The position numbers and the translations under genes were made by a program. DNA of 45,954 nucleotides from an uncultured Verrucomicrobia subdivision 3 bacterium (lineage in GTDB: Bacteria; Verrucomicrobiota; Verrucomicrobiia; Limisphaerales; UBA11358): the NCBI GenBank assembly GCA_903858275.1, contig CAIOIC010000077.1, positions 1-45,954 on the forward strand, in the 5' to 3' direction. The notes beneath the pieces were generated by a model. The model was not told the DNA's origin, did not search any database, and saw only the letters and a list, made by a program, of their open reading frames with translations. Positions 8,594 through 16,997 of this stretch are shown in pieces; position 1 is the stretch's first letter; every line of letters starts with the position of its first letter.

Positions 8594-9496
8594 ATGTCCA
8601 TTCTCGTCCAACCCAACACCAAGGTTCTCGTCCAAGGCATCACTGGCAGCTTCGGCGCCAAGCACGCGCAGCTATCGATTGATTACGGCACTGCCATCGT
8701 CGCCGGCGTCACGCCCGGCAAGGGCGGACAATTCTTCGAGCATGGCGGCAAGAAGGTTCCAATTTACGACACCGTGGCCGAAGCGGTGAAACAATCCGGC
8801 GCGACCGCCAGTGCGGTATTTGTGCCGCCGCCGTTTGCCGCGGATGCGATTCTTGAAGGCGCGGATGCCGGACTTGATCTCGTCGTCGCCATCACGGAGG
8901 GGATTCCCGTGCGCGACATGGTGCGTGTGAAGCGCGCGCTGCAAGGCAACACCAAGACTCGCCTCATCGGACCGAACTGCCCAGGTATCGTCACGCCCGG
9001 CGAAGGCAAGGATTCGCACGGTGGCTGTCGCATCGGCATTGCGCCCGGTTACATCCATAAGAAGGGCAGCATCGGCGTCGTCTCTCGCTCCGGCACGTTG
9101 ACTTATGAAGCAGTGTGGCAATTGACCTCGCGCGGCGTCGGTCAATCCACCTGCGTTGGCATCGGTGGCGACCCGGTGAATGGCACTTCGCACCTCGACG
9201 TCGTCAGACTTTTCAACGATGACCCGGAAACCACCGGCATCATCATGATCGGTGAAATCGGCGGCAGCGCCGAGGAAGAAGCGGCGGAGTGGATTAAAAA
9301 GTATTGCAAGAAGCCGGTCGCCGGATTCATTGCCGGCGCCACGGCGCCGCCCGGACGCCGCATGGGGCACGCCGGAGCGATTGTCAGCGGCGGCAAAGGC
9401 ACGGCAGCGGCGAAGATTGCGGCGTTCAAGGACGCAGGCATCGGCATCGCCGTTACGCCGAGTGAAATGGCGGACACGCTGCTGAAGATGATGTGA
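8594..9496 (+). CDS. sucD: Succinate-CoA ligase, alpha subunit
   Basis: This 300-residue subunit binds CoA and carries the phosphohistidine intermediate. The Rossmann-like CoA domain begins '[20 protein letters not shown]' with the 'GVTPGKGG' loop. The active-site His is H259 in '[20 protein letters not shown]'. The power-helix region '[14 protein letters not shown]' is present. Length and motifs are those of a complete, functional enzyme. It is the second gene after sucC. A YggT-like gene follows after a 70-base gap full of short repeats, so it may or may not be cotranscribed. Confidence 0.97.
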   Translation: MSILVQPNTKVLVQGITGSFGAKHAQLSIDYGTAIVAGVTPGKGGQFFEHGGKKVPIYDTVAEAVKQSGATASAVFVPPPFAADAILEGADAGLDLVVAITEGIPVRDMVRVKRALQGNTKTRLIGPNCPGIVTPGEGKDSHGGCRIGIAPGYIHKKGSIGVVSRSGTLTYEAVWQLTSRGVGQSTCVGIGGDPVNGTSHLDVVRLFNDDPETTGIIMIGEIGGSAEEEAAEWIKKYCKKPVAGFIAGATAPPGRRMGHAGAIVSGGKGTAAAKIAAFKDAGIGIAVTPSEMADTLLKMM

Positions 9497-9500
9497 GGAA

Positions 9501-9543
9501 AATTGCGAATGAAGAATTGCGAATTCTGAATGATTCGTCATTC
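9501..9543 (+). repeat. Short direct and inverted repeats downstream of sucD
   Basis: The 10-mer AATTGCGAAT occurs twice (9501-9510 and 9515-9524), four bases apart. GAATT-GCG-AATTC (9514-9526) is a perfect dyad. GAATGA-TTCG-TCATTC (9528-9543) is a perfect 6-bp stem with a stable TTCG tetraloop. The stretch looks like a dispersed intergenic repeat. It may act as an mRNA end or processing signal between sucD and the next gene. Confidence 0.45.
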
Positions 9544-9566
9544 TGGATTAGTAATTTGAAATTTGC

Positions 9567-10385
9567 ATGGCTTACGTTGATTTTATCCTGAATCTTGCCG
9601 GACTGCTGCTGTGGCTGAACTGGCGCACCGTCCGGTTTGATCCGTTGGCGAAACGGATGCCGGCGACGCTGATGGGCACGCTGCGCCCGGCGACTCCAAA
9701 AAAAATCCGGCGCTGGCATCTCCTGGCCATCATCGCTGGTTTGCTGGTGCTGCGGGCGGTGGTTTATCGGTGGATCGGGCCGCTGTGGGTGGCCAAACTG
9801 GACTTGGTGGCCACCACGCCGCAGTTCCGCAGCAATCTGTTTCCCGACATTTTGTTTTTTTCCTTTTTGAGCTTTGGGCTGACGCTGGGATTTTTTTACG
9901 TTGGGTTACTGCTGTTGTCGCTGCTTCAGGGGCCAGAGCCGATTCACGGTCTGGTGAAAATTCCACTGGGCCGCGTGGATGGCTGGCCGGTCTGGGCGAA
10001 AGTTCTGCTGCCATTTATCGTCGCGTCCGCATTGTGGTGGGGCTTGAGCTGGCCGCTCGACTGGATGCAGAAACTGCCGGTTTCCCTGCCGCAACGTTGC
10101 GAGCAATCATTGGTCATCGGCCTGGTTGGTTATGGGGTCTGGAAATTTCCGGCGGGTGCGCTGCTCGTGCTGTATCTGCTCAACAGTTATATCTATTTCG
10201 GCAAACATCCATTTTGGAAATATGTCAGTGTTGCCGCGCAAACCCTGTTGCGACCGTTGAAATCCATTCCGTTGCGGATGGGCCGGGTGGATTTCGCTCC
10301 GGTGGTTGGAATTGCCATCATTTTTTTGGCGGCAGAAGGAATGGAGCGCGGACTGGTCTGGCTTTACGCGAAACTGCCGTTTTGA
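9567..10385 (+). CDS. YggT-family integral membrane protein
   Basis: This 272-residue protein has about six to seven hydrophobic segments arranged as two halves. The C-terminal half has the YggT hallmark: a helix, then 'LLRPLKSIPLRMGRVDFAPV', followed by a hydrophobic helix (GIAIIFLAAEGM), comparable to the 'P(I/L)..GG.D.SP' region of the family. The N-terminal half starts with 'MAYVDFILNLAGLLLWLNWR', also like YggT. The proteins sit in the inner membrane, and their role is poorly defined (osmotic tolerance and cell-envelope functions have been suggested). It lies downstream of sucCD on the same strand and converges on the hybrid kinase gene, with 4 bases between stops. Confidence 0.7.
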   Translation: MAYVDFILNLAGLLLWLNWRTVRFDPLAKRMPATLMGTLRPATPKKIRRWHLLAIIAGLLVLRAVVYRWIGPLWVAKLDLVATTPQFRSNLFPDILFFSFLSFGLTLGFFYVGLLLLSLLQGPEPIHGLVKIPLGRVDGWPVWAKVLLPFIVASALWWGLSWPLDWMQKLPVSLPQRCEQSLVIGLVGYGVWKFPAGALLVLYLLNSYIYFGKHPFWKYVSVAAQTLLRPLKSIPLRMGRVDFAPVVGIAIIFLAAEGMERGLVWLYAKLPF

Positions 10386-10389
10386 AAAA

Positions 10390-11499
10390 TCAGGCCGCTT
10401 TGGCTTGCGGCACTTTGACGGTGACCGTTGAGCCGCCGCTCTGGCCGCTGGCAATAACAAGTGATCCACCATGGAGATCGGCCAGTTTCTTGGCGATGGC
10501 CAGACCGAGGCCGAGACCTTGCTCGTCTGCAATCTTCCGTTCGAATTGCACATAGGCGCCAATACGGCGGATTTGTTCGGTGGAGAACCCCCGACCGGCA
10601 TCACGCACGCAAAATTCAATTTGGCCGTTAACCGCCGCCAATGTAACGTGCACGAGTTGGCCGGCTTCTGAAAACTTGAACGCGTTTTGCACCAGCTCCC
10701 TGGCAATTTTGCGAACGTATTCATCGGCCATGGCCGGCAAAGCATCATCGGCCAGTTGCAAATCCAAATCGGCATCGCGACCAGCTTGGCTAGCCTGATC
10801 GGTGGCTTCTTCGCGGGCGATTTGAGCAGCGCGGACTGCTTTGGCCGTGCGGAGGGAAGCAACGTTTTCCGGGTCGCTGGCGACGATTTCCATCTGCGCG
10901 TAGATGAGAAAATTTTCGATCAACCGTTCGAGGCGCTGGCTGGACTGGCAGATTTCCCGGCTCATTTCGGAAATGGTCTTGGGGTCCAGCGTGGCGGCGG
11001 ATTCAGCGAGCATTTCGGCGTTGGTGATGATGCCGTTGAGCGGCGTGCGCAGTTCGTGCGGCATCATCAGGGAAATCTGACTGCGGAGTAGTGAAAGTTT
11101 TTTTTCCGCCTCGGCGCGGACGGTTTGGACTTTGAGGAGGCGGGCGTTTACCGTCGCGTAAAGCTCTTCCACTTTGAACGGTTTAGGCAGGTAATCATCC
11201 GCTCCCAATTCCATCCCATGCCGCATGCCGGCGGCATCGGCCATGCCGGTCATCAGGATAAACGGAATGGCGGCGGTGGCGGCATCGGCGCGCAATTTTG
11301 TCAGGGTGGTGTACCCGGCGTCCGCTTTGCCCATCATGTTGACGTCGCAAAGAATGAGGTCGGGGATATATTCCCGCGCCTTGGCGTCGCCGGTGACACT
11401 ATCGGTGGCCTCAGCGACTTCAAATCCCTGCTGTTCCAGTGCCAGCCGGATCATTTCGCGCAACCAGGGTTCGTCGTCTATGACGAGTATTTTTTTCAT
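10390..11499 (-). CDS. Receiver-histidine kinase hybrid (response regulator/sensor kinase)
   Basis: This 369-residue protein has a receiver domain at the N-terminus (about 1-120): 'ILVIDDEPWLRE', phospho-acceptor D52 in 'LILCDVNMMG', 'ILMTGM' and K106 in 'YLPKPFK'. A short coiled linker leads to HisKA with H148 in 'MMPHELRTPLNGI', then an ATPase domain with N box 'ELVQNAFKFS', 'RDAGRGFS' and 'QGLGLGLAIAKKL'. There is no sensor or membrane part, so the receiver is probably the input, fed by another kinase. The ATG at 11499 was chosen because it starts directly before the receiver strand; a 13-residue upstream extension is not needed. It lies downstream of citrate synthase on the same strand (86-base gap). 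Confidence 0.9.
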   Translation of the reverse strand: MKKILVIDDEPWLREMIRLALEQQGFEVAEATDSVTGDAKAREYIPDLILCDVNMMGKADAGYTTLTKLRADAATAAIPFILMTGMADAAGMRHGMELGADDYLPKPFKVEELYATVNARLLKVQTVRAEAEKKLSLLRSQISLMMPHELRTPLNGIITNAEMLAESAATLDPKTISEMSREICQSSQRLERLIENFLIYAQMEIVASDPENVASLRTAKAVRAAQIAREEATDQASQAGRDADLDLQLADDALPAMADEYVRKIARELVQNAFKFSEAGQLVHVTLAAVNGQIEFCVRDAGRGFSTEQIRRIGAYVQFERKIADEQGLGLGLAIAKKLADLHGGSLVIASGQSGGSTVTVKVPQAKAA

Positions 11500-11585
11500 T
11501 ACGGTTACAGGCGCGGAATGAAGCAAATTTTGTTCCATTTAACGCCTGTGAAGCGCCAGCCTTGACGAAACTGTAAACAAATTGA

Positions 11586-12881
11586 CTATTTGCGTTCTTC
11601 GAGCGGAACGAAGTGGTTAATCGTCTTGCCTGTATAGATTTGGCGTGGCCGATAGATGCGGCTCTTCGGCTCCTCCATGATTTCCTTGTAATTTGCAATC
11701 CAGCCGGGCATGCGGCCGATGGCGAAAATCACGGTGAACATCTCCACTGGAATGCCGATGGCGCGCATGATGATGCCGCTGTAGAAGTCTACGTTCGGAT
11801 ACAGCTTGCGCTCGACGAAATAAGAATCCTTCAGCGCCGCCTCTTCCAGCTTCTTGGCAATGTCCAATAACGGGTCGGTGATGTGTAATTTGGACAGCAC
11901 TTCGTCGCAGGCCTTCTTGATGATGGTGGCGCGCGGGTCGTGATTTTTATACACGCGATGACCAAAACCCATGAGCTTCTTGCCGCTGTTTTTGTCCTTG
12001 GCGGCGTTGATAAACTTGGAGCCGTCGTCGCCCTCCTTGTGGATTTGGGCCAGCATTTCCAGCACCGCCTGATTCGCGCCGCCATGCAGCGGTCCCCAGA
12101 GCGCGCACACGCCCGCCGCGCAACTGGCGAAGAGATTCGCCTGACTCGATGCCACCATGCGGACGGTGGACGTGGAGCAATTCTGCTCGTGATCGGCGTG
12201 CAGCAGGAAAATCAAATCGAGCGCCTTCACGACTTCCGGCTTCAATTCGAAATCCTCGTAGGGAGTCGAGAACATCATGTGCAGGAAGTTGGCCGTGTAT
12301 TTATAGGACTGCTTGGGATAAATCAGCGGTAGCCCTTTGGATTTGCGATAGGAATAGGCCGCAATCGTGCGCACCTGCGAGAGTAGCCGCGCCACATAAA
12401 TGTCAAACTGCTTGTTCCGGCCCCACTGCCAGCGCATCAGGTCGTCGTCAAAACAGCTCGCCGCGTTGATCATCGCCGAGAGGATCGCCATCGGGTGTGC
12501 GCCGCCGGGGAAACCCTGGAAATGGAACTTCATATCCTCGTGCAAAAACTGGTTGTCCGTGAACAGGTCGGAAAACTTCTTCAACTGCGACTGGTTCGGC
12601 AGTTCGCCGTAGATGATGAGATACGCCGTCTCGACAAAATTGGATTTCTCTGCGAGTTCCTCGATGGGAATGCCGCGATAGCGCAGGATGCCCTTGTCGC
12701 CGTCGATGAACGTGATGTTGCTCGTGCAGGAGCCGGTGTTGCCGTAGCCGTCATCAATCGTGATGTAGCCCGTATTGGCCCGCAGCGCCGAGATGTCCAC
12801 GGCTTTTTCGCTCTCACTCCCCGTCAGCGTGGGCAGGGTGAAAGTTTTTCCGTCCAGTTCCAGTTTGGCTTCGTTGCTCAT
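11586..12881 (-). CDS. gltA: Citrate synthase
   Basis: This 431-residue enzyme condenses acetyl-CoA with oxaloacetate at the entry of the TCA cycle. The N-terminus has the beta-rich segment of the hexameric Gram-negative type, '[20 protein letters not shown]', then '[20 protein letters not shown]'. Active-site regions are present: His in '[19 protein letters not shown]', His/Arg in '[14 protein letters not shown]' and Asp in '[11 protein letters not shown]'. Length suits the type that NADH regulates in some bacteria. sucC and sucD lie within 5 kb, so central carbon genes are loosely grouped here. The gene is divergent from cysS with a 229-base gap. Confidence 0.97.
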   Translation of the reverse strand: MSNEAKLELDGKTFTLPTLTGSESEKAVDISALRANTGYITIDDGYGNTGSCTSNITFIDGDKGILRYRGIPIEELAEKSNFVETAYLIIYGELPNQSQLKKFSDLFTDNQFLHEDMKFHFQGFPGGAHPMAILSAMINAASCFDDDLMRWQWGRNKQFDIYVARLLSQVRTIAAYSYRKSKGLPLIYPKQSYKYTANFLHMMFSTPYEDFELKPEVVKALDLIFLLHADHEQNCSTSTVRMVASSQANLFASCAAGVCALWGPLHGGANQAVLEMLAQIHKEGDDGSKFINAAKDKNSGKKLMGFGHRVYKNHDPRATIIKKACDEVLSKLHITDPLLDIAKKLEEAALKDSYFVERKLYPNVDFYSGIIMRAIGIPVEMFTVIFAIGRMPGWIANYKEIMEEPKSRIYRPRQIYTGKTINHFVPLEERK

Positions 12882-13110
12882 GGTTTTAGAATATCAATGA
12901 TTAGTATTTCTGGAAATTTGCCGACGAACATTCCGCTTGGCAAGCGGCGAAAGGAAAAATTTCAATAGCTGCTTCTCGTTTATTGGCCGGTTTTGACCAT
13001 TTGGCCTAATATCAGCCCGCCGCCTTCCAGCTTTCCCTTAATGTTCGCCTGCCAACCCGCGACAAATTTCTTTTGCTTTCCCGCCTCGCCGTTTAATTTG
13101 CCGGTAGCCA
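12882..13110. promoter_or_regulatory. Intergenic region between divergent gltA and cysS
   Basis: These 229 bases must hold both promoters. I see AT-rich stretches near gltA and a perfect dyad, CCGCTT-GGC-AAGCGG, at about 12931-12945. I cannot assign promoter boxes with confidence and see no gene. Confidence 0.4.
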
Positions 13111-14514
13111 ATGGCCTTAAAACTGTTCAACACCCTCACGCGCTCCATCCAGGAGTTCGCGCCGCTCGACCCGCAAAAGAAAAAAGTCGGGATGTATTGC
13201 TGCGGCCCCACCGTTTATGACTTTGCTCACATCGGCAACTGGCGCACCTTCGTCTTCGCCGACCTGGTACGTCGCACCTTGGAGTTTTCCGGCTATGACG
13301 TGAAACATGTCATGAACATCACTGACGTGGAGGACAAAATCATCAAGCGAGTCCGCGAACAGAAAACCTCCCTTCGCGAGTTCACTGGCAAATTTGAAAC
13401 CGCTTTCCTCGACGACCTGAAAGTGCTCGGCTGTCGCGAACCGCATGTCAAACCGCGCGCTACCGGGCACATCGCTGAAATCATCGCGCTCATCGAAAAG
13501 CTCGTTGTTCGTGGTGTGGCTTACCAGGCGGCGGACGGCTCGGTTTATTTCTCCATCGGAAAATATCGCGGCTGCGGCTGCCACTACGGCCAATTGCTTA
13601 AGTTGAATCTGGACGAAATGCGTGCCGGCGAGCGGGTTGCCTCGGACGAATACGAAAAAGAATCCATCGCTGACTTCGCGCTGTGGAAGGCTTATGTGCC
13701 GGACGATGGCGAAGTGACTTGGGACAGTCCGTGGGGTAAGGGTCGCCCTGGTTGGCACATTGAATGTTCCGCCATGAGCATCAAGGCGCTTGGCGAAACC
13801 TTTGACCTGCACTTGGGCGGCGAGGATTTGAAATTTCCGCATCATGAGGACGAAATCGCCCAGAGCGAAGGCGCCACCGGCAAGCCGTTTGTGAAACACT
13901 GGCTTCACGGCGCGCACCTGTTGGTCGAAGGCAAAAAGATGAGCAAGAGTCTCGGTAACTTTTTCACGCTGCGCGATCTGCAGGCGAAAGGTTTTACGGG
14001 TCGCGAAGTTCGCTATCTCCTGCTCACCGCGCATTACCGCGAGACGTTTAATTTCACGCTCGAGGGTTTGCACGGTGCGAAGACCGCATTGAGCCGCATT
14101 GATGAATGTGTGGGCAAACTCCGCGATATTGCCGGTAACGCCACGGCGGCGCCGGATTCAAACTTGGTTCAACAATTTTCCGCCGCGCTGGCAGATGACT
14201 TGAATGTTTCCGCCGCTTGGGCGTCTGTTTTTGAGTGGGTGCGCGAGACAAATAAGTGTATTGCTGATAATACACTTTCCATTCCCGCCGCTGCTTCTGC
14301 GCTCGCTGCCTGGGAAAAGGTGGACTCTGTCCTTGGCGTCGGAGTGAAAACAGAAGCCGAAGTTCCCGCTGAAATCTCCGCGTTGGCCGAAGCGCGCATG
14401 GCTGCAAAAAAGAGCAAGGATTTCCAACGTGCAGACGCCATTCGCGAAGAATTGAAGGCGAAAGGGTGGGTCATCGAAGACACCCCTAAAGGAATAAAAT
14501 TGAAAAAGATTTGA
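13111..14514 (+). CDS. cysS: Cysteinyl-tRNA synthetase
   Basis: This 467-residue class I synthetase charges tRNA-Cys. The catalytic Rossmann domain begins '[20 protein letters not shown]', giving the first zinc Cys and the HIGH-type motif (HIGN). 'WHIECSAMS' and '[11 protein letters not shown]' supply further zinc ligands, and the KMSKS loop is intact in '[13 protein letters not shown]'. The C-terminal part includes the DALR-type helical bundle and the short tail '[19 protein letters not shown]'. It is slightly shorter than typical but complete. A minor oddity is '[11 protein letters not shown]', with two extra cysteines where relatives have a simple loop. tmk follows 39 bases downstream. Confidence 0.96.
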   Translation: MALKLFNTLTRSIQEFAPLDPQKKKVGMYCCGPTVYDFAHIGNWRTFVFADLVRRTLEFSGYDVKHVMNITDVEDKIIKRVREQKTSLREFTGKFETAFLDDLKVLGCREPHVKPRATGHIAEIIALIEKLVVRGVAYQAADGSVYFSIGKYRGCGCHYGQLLKLNLDEMRAGERVASDEYEKESIADFALWKAYVPDDGEVTWDSPWGKGRPGWHIECSAMSIKALGETFDLHLGGEDLKFPHHEDEIAQSEGATGKPFVKHWLHGAHLLVEGKKMSKSLGNFFTLRDLQAKGFTGREVRYLLLTAHYRETFNFTLEGLHGAKTALSRIDECVGKLRDIAGNATAAPDSNLVQQFSAALADDLNVSAAWASVFEWVRETNKCIADNTLSIPAAASALAAWEKVDSVLGVGVKTEAEVPAEISALAEARMAAKKSKDFQRADAIREELKAKGWVIEDTPKGIKLKKI

Positions 14515-14553
14515 TTTACTCTGCCACACGTAAATCATAAACCGCAACCGGCA

Positions 14554-15210
14554 ATGACCAAAGGCTTGTTCATCTCGTTCGAGGGCACCGAGGGCTGCGG
14601 AAAGTCCACGCAGGTGGAGCTTCTCGCCCGGCAGCTGCGTCTGCTTGGCCATCGCGTGCGCACCTTGCGCGAGCCGGGTGGCACGCCCATCGGCGAGGAA
14701 ATCCGCCACACCCTCAAGCACAGCCAGGGCAACGCCGCGATGACGGCTGAGGCGGAACTGCTCCTGATGAACGCCAGCCGCGCCCAGCTCGTCCGCGAAG
14801 TCATCCGCCCCGCGCTGGACACCGGGGAGATTGTCCTGTGCGACCGCTTCTACGATTCCACCACGGCGTATCAAGGTTATGGTCGCGGACTGGACTTGGA
14901 AAAAGTGAAGACGGTCATTGATTTTGCCGTCGGCGAGACGCGCCCGGATTTGACCCTGCTGTTCACCGTCGCGCCGGAAATCAGCGAATTGCGCCGGGCC
15001 ATGCGCCAGTCCACGTTGCCCTTCATACGCGATCGCATCGAAGAGTCGGACCGGGAATTTTTCCAGCGGGTGGATCAGGGGTTTGCCACCCTCGCCGCCG
15101 CCGAAACGGGTCGCGTCAAGGTCGTGGAAGCTTCCGGCTCGGTGGAAAACGTTTTCACGAAAATCTGGGCGCTGGTCCAGTCGGCGCTGCCCAAAGTCGG
15201 ACGCTGGTGA
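14554..15210 (+). CDS. tmk: Thymidylate kinase
   Basis: This 218-residue kinase phosphorylates dTMP to dTDP for DNA synthesis. The P-loop is 'FEGTEGCGKSTQ' near residues 9-20. The dTMP-binding DR motif is 'VLCDRFYDSTTAYQGYGRG' and the LID region has 'RDRIEESDREFFQRVDQGF'. The length is normal. It sits between cysS and a small DUF4404-like gene, all on the plus strand, in a housekeeping cluster that probably shares a transcript. Confidence 0.95.
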   Translation: MTKGLFISFEGTEGCGKSTQVELLARQLRLLGHRVRTLREPGGTPIGEEIRHTLKHSQGNAAMTAEAELLLMNASRAQLVREVIRPALDTGEIVLCDRFYDSTTAYQGYGRGLDLEKVKTVIDFAVGETRPDLTLLFTVAPEISELRRAMRQSTLPFIRDRIEESDREFFQRVDQGFATLAAAETGRVKVVEASGSVENVFTKIWALVQSALPKVGRW

Positions 15211-15255
15211 TTTTGTTTGCCGGATTCAAAACGCAGGGTAAGTTCCCTTCAGACC

Positions 15256-15588
15256 ATGATCGAAAAAACCATCAGCGAAATTGAGGCGCAAATCGGCGGT
15301 GCGGAAGCGGTTAGCGTAGAGCGCAAAGCCGAACTGCTGAAATTGCTCGGCACCTTGAAGACGGAAGTTGCCGAACTCTCCAAAACCCACGGCGAACAAG
15401 CCGATAGCATTGCCGGTTTTGCCAGGGTTTCGGCTCACGAAGCGACGCGCACCGAACAAAATGTCGAACTGCGGGAGTTGTCCTTGAAAGGGTTGCGTTC
15501 CTCGGCGGAAGGCTTTGAAAAATCGCATCCGCGCCTCGTCCAGATTGTCAACCGTATTAGCCAGACGCTGGCGGACTTGGGGATTTAA
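15256..15588 (+). CDS. DUF4404-like small helical protein
   Basis: This 110-residue soluble protein consists of amphipathic helices with many Glu and Lys residues. It starts 'MIEKTISEIEAQIGGAEAVS' and ends with 'EKSHPRLVQIVNRISQTLAD' before a Gly-Ile tail; the HPRL...VNRI...LxxLGI ending resembles the DUF4404 family. The role is unknown. I chose ATG 15256; a TTG 39 bases earlier only adds a poor leader. Its stop codon overlaps the stop of plsC on the other strand: the four bases TTAA at 15585-15588 end both genes. Confidence 0.65.
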   Translation: MIEKTISEIEAQIGGAEAVSVERKAELLKLLGTLKTEVAELSKTHGEQADSIAGFARVSAHEATRTEQNVELRELSLKGLRSSAEGFEKSHPRLVQIVNRISQTLADLGI

Positions 15589-16241
15589 TCCGCTTTCGGT
15601 TCCAGCTTGGCAATTGCCGCCATGATTTCATCGGCCACCTGCTGGTAGATTTCTTTCAGCCGCACCTTGTCGCAGGTTTTGGCTTCCACGCGGAGATTTT
15701 CAAAATTCATCGGCCGTCCGTATTTCACCGCCAGGCGATGCGGTCGAGGGAATTTATGGTTTCTTCCGTAAGCCTCGAAGGTGCCGAACACGCGCACCGG
15801 CACAACGGGCGCCGTGGATTTGATGACCGTCAGGCCGATGCCGGAACGCGCCGGTTGCAATTGGCCGTCCTTCGTCCGCGTGCCTTCGGGAAACAAAATA
15901 ATGCCCGATCCGTTCAATAGCCGGCCCAGGATGTTTTTCAATCCCTTCGCGCCGCCGCCCTCGCGATCCACCGGTACGACGTTCCAGGAACGCAGCACCG
16001 CGCCCATCATCAGAAAACGAAACAGAGATTCGCGGGCCAGAAAATTGATGCCGCGTTTCAAGCCGGCGCCCACCAGCGGCGGGTCCAGAAAGCTCGCATG
16101 GTTCGAGGCCAGGATCACGCCGCCCTGCAAAGGCACATTCTCCGCGCCAAACGCGCGCCAGCGGAAATAAGTGGCGAAGATTGCGCGAAAAATGATCCAG
16201 GCGATGCGGTAGCTCAAATTCATATAACAAGAATAGTGCAT
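15585..16241 (-). CDS. plsC: 1-acyl-sn-glycerol-3-phosphate acyltransferase family protein
   Basis: This 218-residue protein probably acylates lysophosphatidate at the membrane to give phosphatidate. The acyltransferase motifs are complete: 'ILASNHASFLDPP' (NHxxxxD), 'WNVVPVDREGGGAKG', 'IILFPEGTRTKDG' and 'APVVPVRVFGTFEAYG'. A hydrophobic N-terminal segment (LSYRIAWIIFRAIFATYF) anchors it. ATG 16223, six codons in, is an equally good start. It is the last gene of the run tyrA-aroA-cmk-plsC. Side pairings of cmk and plsC are common in bacteria. The exact acyl acceptor is not proven by sequence. Confidence 0.9.
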   Translation of the reverse strand: MHYSCYMNLSYRIAWIIFRAIFATYFRWRAFGAENVPLQGGVILASNHASFLDPPLVGAGLKRGINFLARESLFRFLMMGAVLRSWNVVPVDREGGGAKGLKNILGRLLNGSGIILFPEGTRTKDGQLQPARSGIGLTVIKSTAPVVPVRVFGTFEAYGRNHKFPRPHRLAVKYGRPMNFENLRVEAKTCDKVRLKEIYQQVADEIMAAIAKLEPKAD

Positions 16242-16307
16242 GGAAAATGGAAGCTGGCGTAGGAGCCTCGCGGATAGGGTTTGCCATGTTCCATCTTCAA
16301 TCCTCCC

Positions 16308-16976
16308 TCATCGCTTTTCAGCCGCCATCATTTTGCGGATTTCTTCCATCAGCAGCGCGCTGGTCTGTTCCGAGGTCATGCTGGAGTTGTTGATGACCTT
16401 GGCGCCCAGCGCAATCATCAGCGGGGCGACGGCGCGCTGGCTGTCCCGCTGATCGCGCGCGGCGAGATTCTCATTCACGCCATCGGCGGTGCGGCGGGCC
16501 GTCCGCTCGGCCAGCGTCGCGTCGAGGTAGAACTTGTAGTCCGTCTCCGGAAAGACGTTCGTGCCGATGTCGCGGCCTTCCATCACGAGATCGCCGAACT
16601 GGATGCAATCGCGCTGCGTCTTCTTCATCCATTCGCGCACCTTGGGCACGGCGGCCACTTGCGCCACGGCGGCGGCGGTCTGCGGCATGCGAATTTCCTT
16701 TTCCGGAAAATAATCATCCGTCAGTAATCGCACGCAACGCAGGCCGTTCACTTCGGCGCATTCGAGTTTGGTTTTCCAGCGGCGGCACGCGTTGGCGACG
16801 GCTTTTTCGTCATTCACGTCTACGTGTTTGACCAGGCAATACCACGCCAAGGTGCGATACATCGCGCCGGTGTCCACGTAAACATAGCCGAGCGCGCGGG
16901 CCGCCAGCTTGGCGTTCGTGCTCTTGCCGCTGGCGCTCGTGCCGTCAATGGCGATGACAATGGGATGTTTCTTCAA
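16308..16976 (-). CDS. cmk: Cytidylate kinase
   Basis: This 222-residue enzyme makes CDP or dCDP from CMP or dCMP. The P-loop is 'IAIDGTSASGKSTNAKLAAR', followed by 'LGYVYVDTGAMYRTLAW', a very typical Cmk signature. 'LVMEGRDIGTNVFPETDYKF' and 'LAERTARR' complete the nucleotide and LID parts. It lies 21 bases after aroA on the same strand, an arrangement found in many bacteria. In the 66 bases between its stop and plsC I see no gene. Confidence 0.95.
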   Translation of the reverse strand: MKKHPIVIAIDGTSASGKSTNAKLAARALGYVYVDTGAMYRTLAWYCLVKHVDVNDEKAVANACRRWKTKLECAEVNGLRCVRLLTDDYFPEKEIRMPQTAAAVAQVAAVPKVREWMKKTQRDCIQFGDLVMEGRDIGTNVFPETDYKFYLDATLAERTARRTADGVNENLAARDQRDSQRAVAPLMIALGAKVINNSSMTSEQTSALLMEEIRKMMAAEKR

Positions 16977-16997
16977 ATCGTAATCCTTTTCGTAAAC

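Noticed and set aside
16250..16275. GTAGGAGCC near the cmk-plsC spacer as a fifth copy of the hairpin repeat
   Set aside because: Only the first nine bases agree; the dyad and the CTC end are missing.
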